Of a stretch of 64,000 nt of DNA, positions 31,148 to 39,137 are shown piece by piece (the first letter of the stretch is position 1; the number at the start of each line of letters is the position of its first letter). Made by a program: the position numbers and the translations under genes. Below the pieces are notes generated by a model, which worked only from the letters and a program-made list of their open reading frames with translations, ran no database searches and was not told where the DNA came from. The stretch comes from Raoultibacter phocaeensis (GTDB taxonomy: Bacteria > Actinomycetota > Coriobacteriia > Coriobacteriales > Eggerthellaceae). The stretch is from contig NZ_CABDUX010000001.1 in the NCBI RefSeq assembly GCF_901411515.1, forward strand, positions 1,736,001-1,800,000, in the 5' to 3' direction.

Positions 31148-32755
31148 ATGGAAGGGATGAAGCACTTCATCGCGAATCGAAAGATTCAGCTATCCACGGT
31201 GGCGATCGCTCTCGCTCTTTTCGCCATGGTAGGCTGCTCTCATGCGGCTACGGTGAACGAGGAGGCTGCCGAGACACCTGAGACGGGAGCGGCGACGGTT
31301 GACTACGCCGCCGAGGGAAGATACAAGGACAACGTCGCGGAGTTTCCGAGCGGCATCAATCAGAACCTCGATGCGGAGAATGCAGAGAAGAACGTACCGT
31401 TCAGCTACGTCGACCGCAACGGCTTTACGGTTCAGCCTGTTCCGAGCGACGATAAGGGCTGGAACATCAGCTACCTGAACGCCGACGACCGCGGGTGTAC
31501 CTCGTGCCATACGCTTGAGGATGCGCTCATGATGATGGATACGTACCATGGAACCATTTTCAGCGGTTATCCGACGGAGATAACGGTATCCACCTGCTTC
31601 GCATGTCACATCTGGGCGAATCCGCTGCGTACGAGCATCCATGGGACGCACTTGGGCAACGACTTATTCGAGAACAGGGGCGGTACCTGCGATTCGTGCC
31701 ACTATGTTGACGAGAACGGCGATTTCACACGCTGGGATTACGAAAAGTACAACCTGTACCAAGGTATCACCGATGTTGCGGCAAGCGAGGCCGACCTTTC
31801 GGTGACCTACGATCAGGATACCGTAACCGAACTCGACGACGTGTTCTACAAGAGCATCAAGCAGTACGGCGATTTCTATCCGAGCAACTGGCGCACCGAC
31901 GACAGCTTCATGGATCCCGAGCTGTTCGACAACTGGGTGTTCACGGTCGGCGGCGAGGTCGAGAACCCGATCTCGATGACGCTTCCCGAGCTCGTCGAGA
32001 AGTTCGGAACCGAAACCTCCGTCATGAAGCAGCAGTGCACGATCAACGGTGCGGGCAATGCCGTCATCACGCAGAACGAAGTAACAGGCGTGCCCATGCA
32101 GGCCATCATCGACTACGTCAAACCCAAGAACGGTGTAAACGCCGTCGAGTTCTTGACCGAGGATCCGTATCCCAATGTCGGCAAAACCTACAACATCCCC
32201 TTCACGGCGATGACCGAGAACGATTCGCTGCTTGTCATCGAAATGAACGGTGAAACGCTGCCGAACACCCAGGGTTATCCGTGCTCCGTTTGGACTGCGG
32301 GCGGATCGGCTGCAGGCGGCGTGTTCAAGGTGAGCACGGGCGTCAATTTCATCGAGACGACCGAAGACCTCACCGCATCGGGCTACTTCCTCGGCGGATT
32401 CGAAGATGCGGGTCTCGACGGCGCTCCTGCCGATAAACCTAACAGCGCGGTGCTCAACTACCCCTCAGGCGTTGTGCTCGAAGGAGCGGCTGGCACCGAG
32501 CTTACCCTGGAAGGCTTTGCCGATGCATTCGACGAGCCTATCCAGAAGGTCGAGTTCTCCTGGGATCACGGCCAAACGTGGACGACGCTTGAGACTCCGA
32601 ACAATGATCCTCAGTACTGGACGTATTGGCGTATGAAGTTCACGCCGCCGAGCGAGGGTGCCTATCTGCTCGACATCCGTACGACGAGCATCCAGCCTGA
32701 CGGAGCAGAGCGCGTGAACGGCATCAATACCCAGTTCTTGCTGAACGTGAAATAG
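31148..32755 (+). CDS. Exported tri-heme cytochrome c fused to a sulfite-oxidase-type molybdopterin domain
   Basis: The 535-residue protein has a lipoprotein-like signal (ALFAMVGC, Cys30), three CxxCH haem sites (CTSCH at about 117, CFACH at 150, CDSCH at 181), then a sulfite-oxidase-fold molybdopterin domain (about 255-400; WVFTVGGEVENPISMTLPEL, LLVIEMNGETLP) and a C-terminal immunoglobulin-like dimerisation domain (VEFSWDHGQTW). Haem and molybdenum in one chain suggest intramolecular electron transfer outside the cell membrane. The expected cysteine ligand region reads QQCTINGAGN, so the cysteine is displaced relative to the classic pattern and metal binding is uncertain. AAGGAGAGAA precedes the ATG. 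It heads cluster 2 under a long AT-rich promoter. Confidence 0.8.
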   Translation: MEGMKHFIANRKIQLSTVAIALALFAMVGCSHAATVNEEAAETPETGAATVDYAAEGRYKDNVAEFPSGINQNLDAENAEKNVPFSYVDRNGFTVQPVPSDDKGWNISYLNADDRGCTSCHTLEDALMMMDTYHGTIFSGYPTEITVSTCFACHIWANPLRTSIHGTHLGNDLFENRGGTCDSCHYVDENGDFTRWDYEKYNLYQGITDVAASEADLSVTYDQDTVTELDDVFYKSIKQYGDFYPSNWRTDDSFMDPELFDNWVFTVGGEVENPISMTLPELVEKFGTETSVMKQQCTINGAGNAVITQNEVTGVPMQAIIDYVKPKNGVNAVEFLTEDPYPNVGKTYNIPFTAMTENDSLLVIEMNGETLPNTQGYPCSVWTAGGSAAGGVFKVSTGVNFIETTEDLTASGYFLGGFEDAGLDGAPADKPNSAVLNYPSGVVLEGAAGTELTLEGFADAFDEPIQKVEFSWDHGQTWTTLETPNNDPQYWTYWRMKFTPPSEGAYLLDIRTTSIQPDGAERVNGINTQFLLNVK

Positions 32756-32769
32756 CGGAGGTGACATTC

Positions 32770-33567
32770 ATGGCAAACAAAAAACAGATAGCCGTCAGTG
32801 CGGTAGCAGCGACTTCGATGTTGCTCGCTGGTGCGGCTCCCGCCTTGGCGGCCACCCCGAACGATGCAGCAATCGACCAGGCGCAAAACGTTGATGCATC
32901 CATTGAGCAATCGGGTGAAAGTTCGAGCGCGTATACTGCTGCGGATGCTGCGGAGGGTCGGTTCGCGTGGGATCAGACGACCATCACGCCGAATTCCGTC
33001 ATCCGCGATGTGTTTCGCACGGCGACGAATGCACTGTGCAACGCAACGACCGACTTCGCGGAGGTCAACCCCTTGCAGTGGAAGCTCTCGGTCTCCGGTG
33101 ATGTCGACAACGCCTTTACGGCTACCGTCGACGAACTCGCTCAGGAGCAGGCAGTTCAGAAAACAATGACGTGCTCGTGCGGCGGTAACCCCTCCGATGG
33201 CAAAGCTATCATCACGGCCGACGTCAAGGGCATTCCAGTTTCTTATCTCGTAGGCCGCGCCGGTGCCCATGCCGACGTGAACACGATCGCTTTCATATCA
33301 TCGGATGGCACGGAGGTTTCGATGCCGCTCGCGTACGTGGTGGGCCGTCACAGCGTGATTTCATTCGAGATCAACGGCGAGGACCTGTCGGCTTCGGTTG
33401 GCGGAAACAACCAGCTATGGATGGCCGGTGCTTCTGCGAACTACTTTGTGCGCGATATCACCGAGATTCGTGTTACGACCGAAGAGGTGGTTCCGCCGAA
33501 TCCTGGCGAGAACAGGGAATATCCCAACAGTCCCAACGTTGGTTTGCTCTCAGCCTCGGTCGGATAG
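32770..33567 (+). CDS. Exported sulfite-oxidase-fold protein without dimerisation domain
   Basis: The 265-residue protein has a Sec-type signal (MANKKQIAVSAVAATSMLLA ... PALAAT), a linker, and a molybdopterin-fold domain like that of the preceding gene (WKLSVSGDVDNAFTATVDEL, ADVKGIPVSYLVG, SVISFEINGEDL). The candidate metal-ligand region reads TMTCSCGGN, with cysteines in or near the classic position. It lacks haem sites and the C-terminal immunoglobulin-like domain; a free domain of that kind is encoded on the other strand at 33694. GGAGGTGACATTC precedes the ATG, 14 bases after the upstream stop, so both are co-transcribed. It may form a heteromer with the tri-heme protein. Confidence 0.7.
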   Translation: MANKKQIAVSAVAATSMLLAGAAPALAATPNDAAIDQAQNVDASIEQSGESSSAYTAADAAEGRFAWDQTTITPNSVIRDVFRTATNALCNATTDFAEVNPLQWKLSVSGDVDNAFTATVDELAQEQAVQKTMTCSCGGNPSDGKAIITADVKGIPVSYLVGRAGAHADVNTIAFISSDGTEVSMPLAYVVGRHSVISFEINGEDLSASVGGNNQLWMAGASANYFVRDITEIRVTTEEVVPPNPGENREYPNSPNVGLLSASVG

Positions 33568-33628
33568 CGCCTCATCGCGTTCGCTCTGCGATTGGTTAAA
33601 CAGTTCTATTCGGGGCTGATTCCCGGAG

Positions 33629-33666
33629 CAAAAAGGCCTCGCGTGAGCGATTTGCCACGCGAGGCC
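33629..33666 (-). terminator. Terminator of the immunoglobulin-like domain gene
   Basis: GGCCTCGCGTG (33635-33645) pairs with CACGCGAGGCC (33656-33666); on the minus strand it is followed by TTTTT. Confidence 0.8.
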
Positions 33667-33693
33667 CGTTGAAAATACGATAAACGACGTGCC

Positions 33694-33975
33694 TTATGCC
33701 TCTACGTAGAGATCGGCGACGGCTGCTAAAGGGGTTCTCCGCCCATCTTCGGTGACGGAGCGAACCTTGAGCTGATACGTTCCCTCTTCTTCGGGTGTGT
33801 AGGTGTACGTCCAGTGGATCATGAGATCGGGGTTCGAATCGCTCGTGTCTTGCACGGCCCAGGTTTTACCGCCGTCAAGAGAGAACTCGAGAGCGACGAT
33901 ATGGTTGCCGTAGTCATCGGCATAACCTTCGAAGGTGACAGGTTGGCCGACTTTACCTTGGACGGGGGCGATCAT
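33694..33975 (-). CDS. Stand-alone Mo-cofactor oxidoreductase dimerisation-like (immunoglobulin fold) domain
   Basis: This 93-residue protein is similar over its length to the C-terminal domain of the protein at 31148: GKVGQPVTFEGYADDYGN against the GAAGTELTLEGFADAF region, then ALEFSLDGGKTW against VEFSWDHGQTW, and TYTPEEEGTYQLKVR near the end. It has no signal peptide that I can see. GAAAGGAGCCCC precedes the ATG at 33975; an upstream ATG is unlikely. It is on the opposite strand from its neighbours. A missing-domain partner for the short sulfite-oxidase-fold protein at 32770 is an attractive inference, though lack of export signals is a problem. Confidence 0.75.
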   Translation of the reverse strand: MIAPVQGKVGQPVTFEGYADDYGNHIVALEFSLDGGKTWAVQDTSDSNPDLMIHWTYTYTPEEEGTYQLKVRSVTEDGRRTPLAAVADLYVEA

Positions 33976-34013
33976 GGGGCTCCTTTCGATGGGTCGGTGC
34001 GCGTGCATAAGCA

Positions 34014-34023
34014 ATTATATACT
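34014..34023. promoter_or_regulatory. Overlapping divergent -10 boxes
   Basis: TATAAT on the minus strand (34019-34014) and TATACT on the plus strand (34018-34023) overlap. They would serve the gene at 33975 (leader about 32 bases) and the ferredoxin gene at 34120 (leader about 90 bases), so the two transcripts would compete. Confidence 0.5.
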
Positions 34024-34119
34024 GCGCATCGAGCACTCGGCGCACAAACGCGTTGAATGCGAAAAGCTTTGTTTCGTCGAACCAAGACGGTCAACGCTTT
34101 GTAAGAGAATGGAGAAAAC

Positions 34120-34773
34120 ATGCAAGACGATACGAGTATTCCGCGGCGTACCCTTTTGCAGGGTGCTGCCGTGCTTGGCGTGTCGGCTCTCGCGGGCGGC
34201 GCGTTGGCCTTGCCGCATGATCAGGCTTTGGCGCAAGACGGGAAAGGCTCTGCTGCGGTTCAAAGCGGCGACCAGTACGGTTTTCTGGTCCGCACGTCGA
34301 ACTGTGTCGATTGCCAAGAGTGCGTGCAGGCATGCCGCCGTGCTAACAACACGCCCGAAAACGTACCAGCGCGCCGAACGGTAACGCAGTATACGACCGC
34401 TTCGAGCCAGACCGTGTACGTTTCCACCGGATGCATGCACTGTGCAGAGCCCGCGTGTGCGACAGTGTGCCCTGCCCGCGCGATAACCAAGGGCGACGGC
34501 GGCGTCGTATCGGTCGATCCCGATCGCTGCATCGGATGCAAGTACTGCTACCAGGCGTGTCCTTTCAGCGTCCCTCATTATACGTCCGTAGGTATGGACA
34601 AATGCGATTGCTGCCTTTCTGCGGGCGTCGCGTTAGGTGAGAAGCCCTATTGCGTGAGGGCATGCAAATTCCGTGCACTGCACTACGGCACGCTCGAGGA
34701 GCTTATGGCTGGATCGGGCGGAAGAGCAAAGCAGATCGATTCGCCCACGGGCCCTTCGTATTTGCTGCAATAG
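34120..34773 (+). CDS. Tat-exported four-cluster ferredoxin subunit (NrfC/DmsB-like)
   Basis: The 217-residue protein has a twin-arginine signal (IPRRTLLQGAAVLGVSALAG) and four [4Fe-4S] cysteine sets: CVDCQECVQACR, CMHCAEPACATVCP, CIGCKYCYQACP and CDCC with YCVRACK. It should carry electrons outside the membrane between the NrfD subunit encoded next and a terminal enzyme of this cluster. Unlike the ferredoxin subunit of cluster 1, it has its own Tat signal, so it can be exported alone. The NrfD gene follows after 64 bases. Confidence 0.92.
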   Translation: MQDDTSIPRRTLLQGAAVLGVSALAGGALALPHDQALAQDGKGSAAVQSGDQYGFLVRTSNCVDCQECVQACRRANNTPENVPARRTVTQYTTASSQTVYVSTGCMHCAEPACATVCPARAITKGDGGVVSVDPDRCIGCKYCYQACPFSVPHYTSVGMDKCDCCLSAGVALGEKPYCVRACKFRALHYGTLEELMAGSGGRAKQIDSPTGPSYLLQ

Positions 34774-34837
34774 GCGCGTACGGATCGTGATGCAGATGAA
34801 ACGGTATGTGCTCGATAAGCAAACGAGGAGGTAATCG

Positions 34838-35818
34838 ATGGCTGAATTGCAATCGGTTTGGGGGTGGCAGCCAGCCCTGTATTTGTTTCTGGGAGGCATG
34901 GGCGCAGGCGCGTTCGTGACGGCTGCCGTGCTGTATTTCTACGATCGAAAGAACAACGAGAAAACGATTTGCATAGCAGCGTGGGCGGCAACTATCAGTT
35001 TGGTCGTCGGGTTGCTGCTGCTTTTGTCCGAGTTGACGAATCCGCTGCGCGGCATGCTTTTATGGCAGAGCTTCAGCAACGGATCGTCGTGGATGACATT
35101 CGGCGCGTGGGCGGTGTTTGCGGCCGTTATCGTGTTCGGGCTCATGGCTCTGCTGACAACGGGTAAATTTGTAGCGGTGCTCACCAAAAAATGGAAGAAG
35201 GCTTCGAAAAGGCTGAAAACAGCGCGCACCGTCCTTGCGGTTTTGGGTATCGTGCTGGGTCTTGTCGTGGCGGTGTACACAGGCGTGCTTCTCATGTCGG
35301 CGCCGGGGGTACCTTTGTGGAATACGCTTCTGCTGCCCTGTCTGTTTACGGTTTCGGCACTCGATACGGGCGTTGCGCTCGTCGAAATCATCGCTGTTGC
35401 GCTCGGCCGCAAGCGTGCGGGAACCCCTCAATCGCATAAAGCCCATACACTGCTTAAGCGGTGCGTGATCGTTTTGGTGGTTGCTGAGCTCGTTGTGCTG
35501 TTCGTGCTTTTGAACACCATGCTCGCCGGTGGTGCCGCAAGCGCTGCGGTTGCGGCTGCAGGCAGTGCATCGGCCGAACTGCTCATCGGGGGAGCGCTTG
35601 CCCCGTACTTCTGGGGGCTTGTGGTGGCATGCGGATTGGCGCTTCCTTTGATTGCGGCTGTCGTCGGTTTGGCGATGCGTTCGAAAAGCTCCGATAGCCT
35701 TGCCGTTGTCGGTGCGGCTGGTGCCCTTCTGGGCGGGTGCGCCTTGCGGTTTTTGATTCTTATGGCAGGATTGCATGCGGATGTGGTGGCAAACGCGGTG
35801 GCGACGCTGGTGCAGTAG
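34838..35818 (+). CDS. NrfD/PsrC-family membrane subunit (cluster 2)
   Basis: The 326-residue protein has eight or nine hydrophobic helices and the signature YLFLGGMGAGAFVTAAVL near the N-terminus, also present in the protein at 11790. Conserved family residues are seen in LLLSELTNPLRGMLLW and TGVLLMSAPGVPLWNT. With the exported ferredoxin subunit it forms a quinol:acceptor electron conduit of the NrfCD/PsrBC type. ACGAGGAGGTAATCG precedes the ATG. The split flavoprotein genes follow directly, making the flavoprotein, rhodanese or the haem/Mo proteins possible terminal partners. Confidence 0.92.
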   Translation: MAELQSVWGWQPALYLFLGGMGAGAFVTAAVLYFYDRKNNEKTICIAAWAATISLVVGLLLLLSELTNPLRGMLLWQSFSNGSSWMTFGAWAVFAAVIVFGLMALLTTGKFVAVLTKKWKKASKRLKTARTVLAVLGIVLGLVVAVYTGVLLMSAPGVPLWNTLLLPCLFTVSALDTGVALVEIIAVALGRKRAGTPQSHKAHTLLKRCVIVLVVAELVVLFVLLNTMLAGGAASAAVAAAGSASAELLIGGALAPYFWGLVVACGLALPLIAAVVGLAMRSKSSDSLAVVGAAGALLGGCALRFLILMAGLHADVVANAVATLVQ

Positions 35819-35853
35819 CGGCGTCGGATACGCGATACGGTATGGAGGAAGCC

Positions 35854-36372
35854 ATGGAACAGCCGACGACTTCGCGCAGAACGTTTCTCAAGGTGAGTGC
35901 AGCAGTCGGATTGGGGGGTCTGGGCACCGCGGTGTTGGGATCGTGCACATCGGGTCAATCGGAGCCTTCGAGACCGGCTGCACTGGAAGAGATATCCTGG
36001 GACGGCGCCTTCGACGTCGTCGTGGTCGGCTTCGGCGCGGCCGGGGCCGCTGCGGCCATTTCGGCTGCGGAAAGCGGTGCGAGCGTCCTTGTCACCGACA
36101 AAGCGCCCGAAGGCAGCGAAGGCGGGAACAGCAGGTACAGTTCCCAGCTCTTCGTTTCGGCAGAGGATAAGGATGAGGCCGTTGCGTATCATCAGGCGCT
36201 CTGCAGCGGGTACTCGGTGCCCGAAGACGTTGTGGATGTGTATGCCGAGGGCTTGTGCGCTCTACGGGATACGCTTATCGGATGGGGCCTCGACCCATCC
36301 GAGCTGCTCGACGTGACCGACGTGACCGACGAAGACATCAGCGTGATCGCGGCGAACCGCGAGCGCACGTAA
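35854..36372 (+). CDS. N-terminal part of a split Tat-exported flavoprotein
   Basis: The 172-residue protein has a Tat signal (TTSRRTFLKVSAAVGLGG) and the start of a FAD domain (FDVVVVGFGAAGAAAAIS, then SEGGNSRYSSQLFVSAEDK), but ends at residue 172, long before the catalytic region. The missing part continues in the next gene. GGAGG lies five bases before the ATG at 35854. There is a clean stop, and the next gene begins 12 bases later with its own good ribosome-binding site, so the split looks real and not like a simple one-base frameshift. Function requires joining with the downstream product or is lost. Confidence 0.8.
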   Translation: MEQPTTSRRTFLKVSAAVGLGGLGTAVLGSCTSGQSEPSRPAALEEISWDGAFDVVVVGFGAAGAAAAISAAESGASVLVTDKAPEGSEGGNSRYSSQLFVSAEDKDEAVAYHQALCSGYSVPEDVVDVYAEGLCALRDTLIGWGLDPSELLDVTDVTDEDISVIAANRERT

Positions 36373-36384
36373 GGAGGATGCCCC

Positions 36385-38037
36385 ATGTGTTTTAGACCCC
36401 CGAGCGTCGATGCTGAAAGCACGATCATCTGTCCGAAGTGCGGGGCGTCGAACAGCCTCGATGCGACGAACTGCAAGAAGTGCGGCGCAAGCTTGGATGG
36501 CGTATCCGAGGATGCGCCTCCCATGCCTTCGCCTCAGGCTCCCGCGATAGCCTCTGCGGTTATCCCCGCCCTCGACAACCTCCCGCGTCTATCCGTCGAT
36601 TTTCCCGAGCTGCCTGGCGCTTCGGCTATTCGCACAAACCTCATCGGCACGTCGATCAACGATGCGGCTTTGTGGCGCTTCCTCAAAAAGAGCGTGGTGG
36701 CCCGCAAGGATAGCATCGACTGCTGGTATTCGTCCCCTGTTACGGCACTTATCCAAGACCCGGACACAAAGGCAATCGTCGGTGTGGAAATCGAGCATGA
36801 GGGAAAAAAGCTCAACATCGCCGCTCGCGGCGGCGTGATCATGGCACCCGGTGGATACGAGAACAACGTTTCGTTGATTCAGCAGACCATCGATGCGCCG
36901 AAGGGGCTGCCGGTGGGAACGCTCTACAACGAAGGCGACGGCGTGCGGATGGCCCAGGCGGTCGGTGCGAAGCTCTGGCATATGAACGCGTGGAAAAGCG
37001 GAGGCGTGGGACTTGCGCCTGAAGAGGATCGCATGCGCAGCATAGGCGACTCCATCGAGTTCTTCACGACTGGGTCGGTCGTGTTGATCGGAGGAGATGC
37101 GAAGCGCTATATTGCCGAGGACCTCGAGCAGCGCCATGGGCGCGTGCTCGTTGGCGGAACGTGGGTTGTTCCCCCTCGCCCCGATACGAACGTCTTCGTG
37201 TTCGACGAGGCTCAGCGCCAGGCAATGGCGGAGGGCTCTCTTGCCAAGCCCTTTCCTAATTGGAGCGGGGATCTTGCGGCGGAAGTCGAATCGGGCAAGG
37301 TAGTCAAGTCCGATACGCTCTGGGGCATTGCGGATGCGTTTTCACTCGACGCAGCTGCTCTTTCGGCGACCATCGAGGCGTTTAACGGCGCTGCGAAATC
37401 GGGAGCGGATCCGCTCGGGCGTAAAGCCGAGGCCATGCGGGCGTTTGGCGAGGGACCGTACTATGCGGTCCGGGTATTCCCCTCCGTTGTCAGCACGAAC
37501 GGGGGACCCGAGCGCACGGCTCGCGCCGAAGTGCTCGACTGCGATGATGCCCCTATACCGCATCTGTATGCCGCAGGCGAATTCGGAAGTATCATGGCAC
37601 GCAACGCCCAAGGCGGCGGTAATCTTTCCGAATGCATCGTCTTCGGAAAAATCGCCGGTGAAGAAGCCGCAGCGCACAAGGACGATGCGTTCGATATCGC
37701 TTCGGACGGGTTGGCGTGCGGACCGGGATCGGGGGAGGTTTCCGTCTACGACGAAAAGCCCGATGCCGAAGGGCTCGCGTTGGGCGAGTCGATGGGGGTA
37801 GGTGAAGGTCTCGGCGGTCCACTGTGGGTGAAAGTCTCTTCGGAAGGAGGCGCCGTGCGTTCGGTAGAGGTGCTTCGCCAAAGCGAGTATGCCGACATCG
37901 GAGGTGCTGCGCTCGAAACGCTGGCAAAGAGGATGGCCGAAGCGGGCACGTTCGAAGTCGATGGAGTTGCCGGCGCTACGGTAACGAGCATGGGGTTGAA
38001 AGAGGCTGTCGAAAACGCGCTTGTCGGAGGTGAGTGA
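36385..38037 (+). CDS. Zinc ribbon fused to the C-terminal part of the split flavoprotein, with FMN-binding domain
   Basis: The 550-residue protein begins MCFRPPSVDAEST and a zinc ribbon (CPKCGASNSLDATNCKKCG), then a Pro/Ala linker, then at about residue 70 resumes a fumarate-reductase-like flavoprotein (ELPGASAIRTNLIGTS, RGGVIMAPGGYENN, GEFGSIMARNAQGGGNLSE). The end is an FMN-binding domain with the flavin-attachment motif DGVAGATVTS. It has no signal peptide, whereas its N-terminal half (35854) has one, so the two halves may not meet unless carried out together. AAGGAGG lies seven bases before the ATG. Small MCFRPP zinc-ribbon proteins occur in anaerobes as separate genes, from which this end may derive. 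Confidence 0.82.
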   Translation: MCFRPPSVDAESTIICPKCGASNSLDATNCKKCGASLDGVSEDAPPMPSPQAPAIASAVIPALDNLPRLSVDFPELPGASAIRTNLIGTSINDAALWRFLKKSVVARKDSIDCWYSSPVTALIQDPDTKAIVGVEIEHEGKKLNIAARGGVIMAPGGYENNVSLIQQTIDAPKGLPVGTLYNEGDGVRMAQAVGAKLWHMNAWKSGGVGLAPEEDRMRSIGDSIEFFTTGSVVLIGGDAKRYIAEDLEQRHGRVLVGGTWVVPPRPDTNVFVFDEAQRQAMAEGSLAKPFPNWSGDLAAEVESGKVVKSDTLWGIADAFSLDAAALSATIEAFNGAAKSGADPLGRKAEAMRAFGEGPYYAVRVFPSVVSTNGGPERTARAEVLDCDDAPIPHLYAAGEFGSIMARNAQGGGNLSECIVFGKIAGEEAAAHKDDAFDIASDGLACGPGSGEVSVYDEKPDAEGLALGESMGVGEGLGGPLWVKVSSEGGAVRSVEVLRQSEYADIGGAALETLAKRMAEAGTFEVDGVAGATVTSMGLKEAVENALVGGE

Positions 38038-38038
38038 C

Positions 38039-38818
38039 TTGGATCGAAGAAGCTTTGTTAAAGGAGCTTTTGCGACGGGGGTCGCTACGATAGGAGGAGC
38101 GCTGGCCGTCGGCTGCGGCTCGAGTTCTCCGCGCGATGCTCGGGACGCCTCAACTGCTTCCGATGGCGGATCGTCGGATCGGGATGGTACGCAGGACGCC
38201 CCCTCGCTCGATGCGGCTCAAGCGTTGCCGCCGGCCGATCCCAATCCGGAAAGCGACTTCGGCATCGATCGCGCGATCACCGTCGATACGATCGACGAAT
38301 GGCTTGGTCGCGACGATGTGGCGTACCGCGATGTACGCATGCTGTTCGACCCCGCTGATTACGCCTCCATGGGGGGAGACCCCGATCTCACAGCGACTAT
38401 CGAGGGTTTCAAGGTCGTTCCGTTTCCCTTTGTTGCGACGCTTCCGCCTTTGCCGGTGGCAAACGCGTACGACGGCCCTGCTGCGTGGATGGTCGAATGG
38501 GCCGAGGACGGCTCAATCGCGACTGCTGTTCCCGCGTACTGGGAATCGGAAGCACTGCTTGACGACCTGTTTCCGAAAGATAAGGCGATCTTTCTGCTGT
38601 GCGGGGCGGGCGGGTACGCAGGCCAGATGAAGCAGCTGCTCATCCACCTCGGATGGGATGCCGGGAAGGTGTACAACGTCGGGGGGTTCTGGTCGTATAA
38701 AGGCGCGCACAAAGTCGAGCTAATCGAACCGTCGAGCGATACCGATGACGGGAAACTTTGCTGTATGTGGCGCACCGAGGTTGCTCCCATCGATTTCTCG
38801 CGGATGCACGCCCGCTAG
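38039..38818 (+). CDS. Tat-exported rhodanese-like lipoprotein
   Basis: The 259-residue protein starts at a TTG (38039) with GGAGGTGA six bases upstream, overlapping the end of the flavoprotein gene region. It opens MDRRSFVKGAFATGVATIGG and ends its signal at AVGC, a Tat lipoprotein pattern. A polar linker (about residues 30-75) leads to a rhodanese-like domain with the active-site loop LLCGAGGYAGQM holding one cysteine. Exported rhodaneses bind or move sulfane sulfur. With the NrfD/ferredoxin pair this hints at sulfur-compound chemistry for cluster 2. It is the last gene of the cluster. Confidence 0.82.
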   Translation: MDRRSFVKGAFATGVATIGGALAVGCGSSSPRDARDASTASDGGSSDRDGTQDAPSLDAAQALPPADPNPESDFGIDRAITVDTIDEWLGRDDVAYRDVRMLFDPADYASMGGDPDLTATIEGFKVVPFPFVATLPPLPVANAYDGPAAWMVEWAEDGSIATAVPAYWESEALLDDLFPKDKAIFLLCGAGGYAGQMKQLLIHLGWDAGKVYNVGGFWSYKGAHKVELIEPSSDTDDGKLCCMWRTEVAPIDFSRMHAR

Positions 38819-39137
38819 AAATCGGGCTGTATAGCGGGACAAAGCCTGCGCTTCCAGCAGACGCCATCCGTCCGTACGCTCCCGCCGCGCGCGCATCGCC
38901 GTCGCCCGAATCTCGGCGCGCGATTCTCATCATTAGCACGTTCGGTATGCTATACTTCGTGGTGCTTTAGCACAGTAAAGAAGTAGAGTGGTAAAGCGAT
39001 AGGGAAGGTGCAGCATCTACGCGGATCTTCGCGGCGGGTACCGACTCCGATCGAGCGGTTTCGACGGATCGTTGCCCAATCGAAGGCGAAAACGAAGATT
39101 CGCACCGATGCGAGAGACAACACGGAGGAAGCAGGAC
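38819..39137 (+). promoter_or_regulatory. Promoter and long structured leader of the amino-acid transporter genes
   Basis: An extended -10 (TGCTATACT, 38948-38956) predicts a start near 38963, leaving about 175 bases of untranslated leader. The leader has several short complementary stretches (CGATC...GGATCG, TGCTTTAGCA) and could be regulatory, but I do not recognise a known riboswitch or T-box. Before 38948 nothing clear is seen. Confidence 0.4.

Noticed and set aside
38963-39137. T-box or other known riboswitch before the amino-acid importer
   Set aside because: A GGGTACC stretch recalls the T-box sequence, but the conserved core and specifier stem are not present.
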